This document shows positions 5,306-7,573 of a stretch of 7,573 nt of DNA, in pieces. The stretch comes from JBLHKE01 sp047619485 (GTDB taxonomy: Bacteria; Verrucomicrobiota; Verrucomicrobiia; Verrucomicrobiales; DEV007): positions 1-7,573 of the forward strand of contig JBLHKE010000372.1 of NCBI GenBank assembly GCA_047619485.1. The letters are read 5' to 3'. The translations under genes were made by a program, and so were the position numbers. Position 1 is the first letter of the stretch. Every line of letters begins with the position of its first letter. Under the pieces are notes generated by a model. That model was not told the origin of the DNA. It worked only from the letters and a program-made list of their open reading frames with translations, and made no database searches.

Positions 5306-5899
5306 TCAGTCGAGGTCGCGGGCAACGCGGAATCCGAGGTTGTCGCGGCGGGTGTCCGAGCTAGCGAAATCCCGCCAACTGGGGCGCAAAAGCCTTGGCA
5401 GGTAGTCCCAGGCGCCGCCGCGGACGGTTTTTAAATCGTCGTCGGCCGCCTCGCTCGCGTAATCGCTGCGCCAACGATCCGCTACCCATTCGCAGACATT
5501 ACCGAGCATATCGTGTAGGCCGAACGCGTTGGCTTTGCCCCAACCCATCGGTAGAATTTCCCCCGGTCCAACGCGGTTGCCATATTCGTCGTAGAGAAAA
5601 TTCACCTCTTCAGGGTCTGGAAGATCGCCACTTGGAAACGGGGTCGTCGTGCCAGCGCGGCAGGCGTATTCCCATTCGGTTTCGGTCGGCAGACGATAGC
5701 CGCGCCCTAGCTTCTCACAGAATTCGACCGCCTCGTTCCAGCTCACATTCACTTTCGGTAGATCGCCATCAGTATACGGATAGACCGAAAGCTCGAAGGC
5801 GGCGACATCGACCTTCACACGCGGCAGTTCGTGACTGTTGCCAAACTTGTCGTCCTCGACGCAGCCCATTACAAATTTTCCGGCTGGCACTTGGATCAT
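5306..5899 (-). CDS. SUMF1/formylglycine-generating-enzyme-fold protein lacking catalytic cysteines
   Basis: A 197-residue member of the FGE-sulfatase (SUMF1) domain family. Conserved blocks are MIQVPAGKFVMG (1-12), LPKVNVSWNEAVEFCEKLG (47-65), YRLPTETEWEYACRAG (68-83), FGLHDMLGNVCEWVADRW (126-143), VRGGAWD (159-165) and NLGFRVARD (187-195). The redox cysteine pair of true sulfatase-activating enzymes, expected between RGG and GFR, is absent, so sulfatase maturation is unlikely. The usual 'VTNxxYxxF' helix after the first block is also missing: residues 35-50 pass straight from FELSVYP to YTDGDLPKV. Similar cysteine-free SUMF1 domains occur in EgtB-type oxidases and in hydroxylase-like accessory proteins. 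The start ATG at 5899 overlaps the SDR stop (ATGA). No signal peptide is visible. No sulfatase gene lies nearby, so its task is presumably in the same pathway. Role unknown. Confidence 0.85.
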   Translation of the reverse strand: MIQVPAGKFVMGCVEDDKFGNSHELPRVKVDVAAFELSVYPYTDGDLPKVNVSWNEAVEFCEKLGRGYRLPTETEWEYACRAGTTTPFPSGDLPDPEEVNFLYDEYGNRVGPGEILPMGWGKANAFGLHDMLGNVCEWVADRWRSDYASEAADDDLKTVRGGAWDYLPRLLRPSWRDFASSDTRRDNLGFRVARDLD

Positions 5900-6639
5900 T
5901 TCCACCAGCTTGGAGGTTTGAGTTCGTAATCTTTCCAACCGGCTGAGATTCCGCCATCGGCGGGGATGATCGCCCCGGTGATAAAACGCGCAGCGTCGGA
6001 GGCTAGAAATTCATAGATCGGCGCGATCTCCTCCGGCTGCGGGATTCGCCCGAGTGGAGTACGGGCTTCCATGAACGGGATCTCCGGGTTGTCGGGAATG
6101 TCGGTCACCGCTGGCGTCATCATCAATCCCGGAGCGACCGCATTTACCGTGATATTGCGGCTCGCGAGCTCGATCGCGCCAACGCGAGTTAGATGATCGA
6201 CCGAAGCTTTCGAGGCAGCGTAACTTGGACAGTTTGGCACCCCGATGCTACCGACGAAGGAGCTGGTATTGATCACGCTACCGCCTTCCGCAAGGTGCCG
6301 ACCGGCGAGCTGGATGCCATAAAAAACTGCGTGGGAGTTGATCCTGAAGACCTTGTCGAGCAGCTCGGGCGTTGTCTGATCCAAGGTGATGCCGTGCGGT
6401 TGGATGGCGGCGTTGTTGACGAGGATGTCGACCTTCCCAGCTGAATGAAATGCCGCCTCGAGCTGCTTCTGATCCGCGACATCCGTTTTGATGTAGTGAA
6501 ATTGCTTCCTCGAAGGGACGTCGATATCGGCGATGAGCACACGTGCGCCTGCCGTGTCGAACCGCTCACAGATCGCCGCCCCAAGACCCGCGCTGCCGCC
6601 GGTAATGAGTGCCACTTTGCCATCGAGCACACCACTCAT
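5896..6639 (-). CDS. Short-chain dehydrogenase/reductase (SDR), probably NAD-dependent
   Basis: A 247-residue classical SDR of standard length. Visible elements are the Rossmann glycine motif TGGSAGLG (13-20), an acidic residue at the end of the second strand (ADID, 37-40) pointing to NAD(H) rather than NADP(H), KTDVAD (51-56), NNAA (75-78), the active-site serine in NTSSF (near 126-127), and YAASK (Y140, K144). The motif VNAVAPGLMMT (165-175) and the terminal TGAIIPADGG (221-230) are also typical. The start ATG 6639-6637 overlaps the stop of the Rieske oxygenase gene (ATGA). An upstream in-frame ATG at 6723 lies inside that gene and adds non-homologous residues. It probably oxidises the alcohol or hemiaminal-type product made by the oxygenase. 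The specific substrate cannot be read from the sequence. Confidence 0.92.
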   Translation of the reverse strand: MSGVLDGKVALITGGSAGLGAAICERFDTAGARVLIADIDVPSRKQFHYIKTDVADQKQLEAAFHSAGKVDILVNNAAIQPHGITLDQTTPELLDKVFRINSHAVFYGIQLAGRHLAEGGSVINTSSFVGSIGVPNCPSYAASKASVDHLTRVGAIELASRNITVNAVAPGLMMTPAVTDIPDNPEIPFMEARTPLGRIPQPEEIAPIYEFLASDAARFITGAIIPADGGISAGWKDYELKPPSWWK

Positions 6640-7573
6640 GATCTCTGACCCACCGCTGCGGGCCGATCGAGTGTCGGTTTGGTTCCGCGGATTCTCGCGG
6701 CGATGAATCGTTGGATCAGCCACACCGGCATCTCCAGATGGCTGAGGCGTCCGCGCTGGTAGCCGTCTGAAAGCATGCTTCGCTGGACGGCGCTTAGCAC
6801 CTCCATGTCTTCGAGATGGAACTCGACCGCGTCGCGTTGACCTCGTTCTAACATGGTGCTGAAATTCGAATTCTCAGTGGTCGATGTTGGGACCATCACC
6901 GTCGTCAACAGACGCAAGCGATCGCTCCCGACAGGCTCGATCCGGTACCAGACGACCTGGTCCGGCGCGGTGACCAAAGTGAACAGCGGATAGCCCATCA
7001 CGAGCCCCCACTCATGCCGCTGCGCGTCGTCCAAACCCTCGACTGGCGGGAACGCGTACCACTGGTCGCCACCTGATTCCGCGTTTGAAACTTCCGCACG
7101 CGCCTTGTCGCCGTAGGGCAGATGGCAGCGGATGTAGTCCGCCTTCTCTGCTTCCGTCCAAGTTCCTCGGGCTGGCATGATAGGCTGGAGCGTCTTGATG
7201 TGCGTCCCGGCGTGGTGGTAGGACTCCATGAAATTTTCCGCCAGAATTTTCCAGTTGCAGGCAATGTCCCAGTGGGATTCGAAGACCACCTGCATGTCGT
7301 CAATTTTCCACGGCGCGATTTCTTCCGCCAGTCCCGCGAATTGATCGGCAACGCTCTCCTCGGCAGTGCCATCGAGGTTCACGAAGACGAATCCGTTCCA
7401 GACCTCCGCCTTAAATTCCTTCAATCCCCAATCGCTGCGACAAAAATCTTTCGCCTCGCCCATCTCCGGGCACGCCTTGAGCTGGCCGTCCAACTCGAAG
7501 GTCCACGAATGATATGGGCAGAGGAACAGCCGCGTGTGCCCGCGATCTTCAGCACCATCGCGAAACTCCGCCG
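6636..7573 (-). CDS. Rieske [2Fe-2S] non-heme iron oxygenase alpha subunit, N-terminus cut off by the window
   Basis: The open frame continues to the window edge; 311 residues are visible and the true start lies beyond 7573. It opens with the second half of the Rieske centre: CPYHSWTF (C18, H21) encoded near 7507-7530. The first C-x-H pair is outside the window. The C-terminal catalytic domain carries the 2-His-1-carboxylate iron site: E-x2-H-x4-H in MESYHHAGTH (H119, H124 of the visible protein) and D255 in the LEDMEVLSAVQ segment. NWKILAEN just before is also family-typical. Such enzymes use O2 and electrons from a reductase to hydroxylate or demethylate a substrate; several bacterial relatives attack quaternary amines or aromatic rings. 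No reductase gene is in the window. Its stop overlaps the SDR start, making it the first visible gene of the operon. An in-frame TTG at 7493 is not the start. Confidence 0.93.
   Translation of the reverse strand, partial: AEFRDGAEDRGHTRLFLCPYHSWTFELDGQLKACPEMGEAKDFCRSDWGLKEFKAEVWNGFVFVNLDGTAEESVADQFAGLAEEIAPWKIDDMQVVFESHWDIACNWKILAENFMESYHHAGTHIKTLQPIMPARGTWTEAEKADYIRCHLPYGDKARAEVSNAESGGDQWYAFPPVEGLDDAQRHEWGLVMGYPLFTLVTAPDQVVWYRIEPVGSDRLRLLTTVMVPTSTTENSNFSTMLERGQRDAVEFHLEDMEVLSAVQRSMLSDGYQRGRLSHLEMPVWLIQRFIAARIRGTKPTLDRPAAVGQRS

Larger units (their letters stand above)
2228..7573 (-). other. Six-gene co-directional operon (oxygenase, SDR, SUMF1-like, PuuE-like, GlnT-like, TIM barrel)
   Basis: The junctions in transcription order are a 4-base overlap (ATGA, 6636-6639), a 4-base overlap (ATGA, 5896-5899), one base (TGAGATG near 5305), seven bases (4440-4446) and four bases (3074-3077). 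No room exists for internal promoters outside coding sequence, so the genes should be co-transcribed and partly translationally coupled. The promoter lies outside the window upstream of 7573. The gene set looks like a catabolic or salvage pathway for a nitrogenous organic compound, but its order of reactions is inference. Confidence 0.8.

Noticed and set aside
5306..5899. Sulfatase-activating formylglycine-generating enzyme
   Set aside because: The catalytic cysteine pair is missing and no sulfatase gene lies in the window.

Overview
The window is bacterial DNA in which every supported gene is read from the minus strand, so transcription runs from position 7573 towards position 1. Genes are packed with 4-bp ATGA overlaps, TGAGATG junctions and gaps of a few bases. 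The three short gene-free stretches are AT-richer and rich in palindromes. GC-rich coding, a short outer-membrane-type protein with a Sec signal, and leaders lacking strong Shine-Dalgarno sequences would fit an aquatic Verrucomicrobiota-like bacterium. That placement is only an impression; no marker gene is present.

Region A (7573 to 2228) is one six-gene unit. In transcription order it holds a Rieske non-heme iron oxygenase alpha subunit (5' end cut by the window edge), an SDR dehydrogenase, a SUMF1/FGE-fold protein without the catalytic cysteines, a NodB/PuuE-type deacetylase or cyclic-amide hydrolase, a class III (GlnT-like) glutamine synthetase homologue, and a xylose-isomerase-like TIM-barrel protein. 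The junctions indicate strict co-transcription. The set reads as a catabolic or salvage route for a nitrogen-containing organic compound: oxygenate, dehydrogenate, hydrolyse a C-N bond, capture the amine or ammonia, isomerise the carbon skeleton. The substrate cannot be read from the sequence, and I know of no described pathway with exactly this combination.

Region B (2227 to about 1419) starts with a gene-free stretch (1943-2227) carrying several inverted repeats. It is followed by a small exported beta-rich, outer-membrane-type protein and a strong intrinsic terminator. The protein may be an internally shortened porin-like protein.

Region C (1418 to 1) is a second operon. It encodes a NikR-fold ribbon-helix-helix regulator, then two DUF1989 proteins of the 'urea carboxylase-associated' pair, now understood as carboxyguanidine deiminase subunits in guanidine nitrogen assimilation; the second is cut by the window edge. 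The regulator has lost three of the four NikR nickel ligands and has a candidate operator dyad just upstream of its gene. No guanidine riboswitch was seen there.

Taken together, the window looks like a nitrogen-scavenging island: an uncharacterised oxidative operon, a candidate outer-membrane protein, and a guanidine-type nitrogen-release operon under an unusual metal-site-less NikR homologue.
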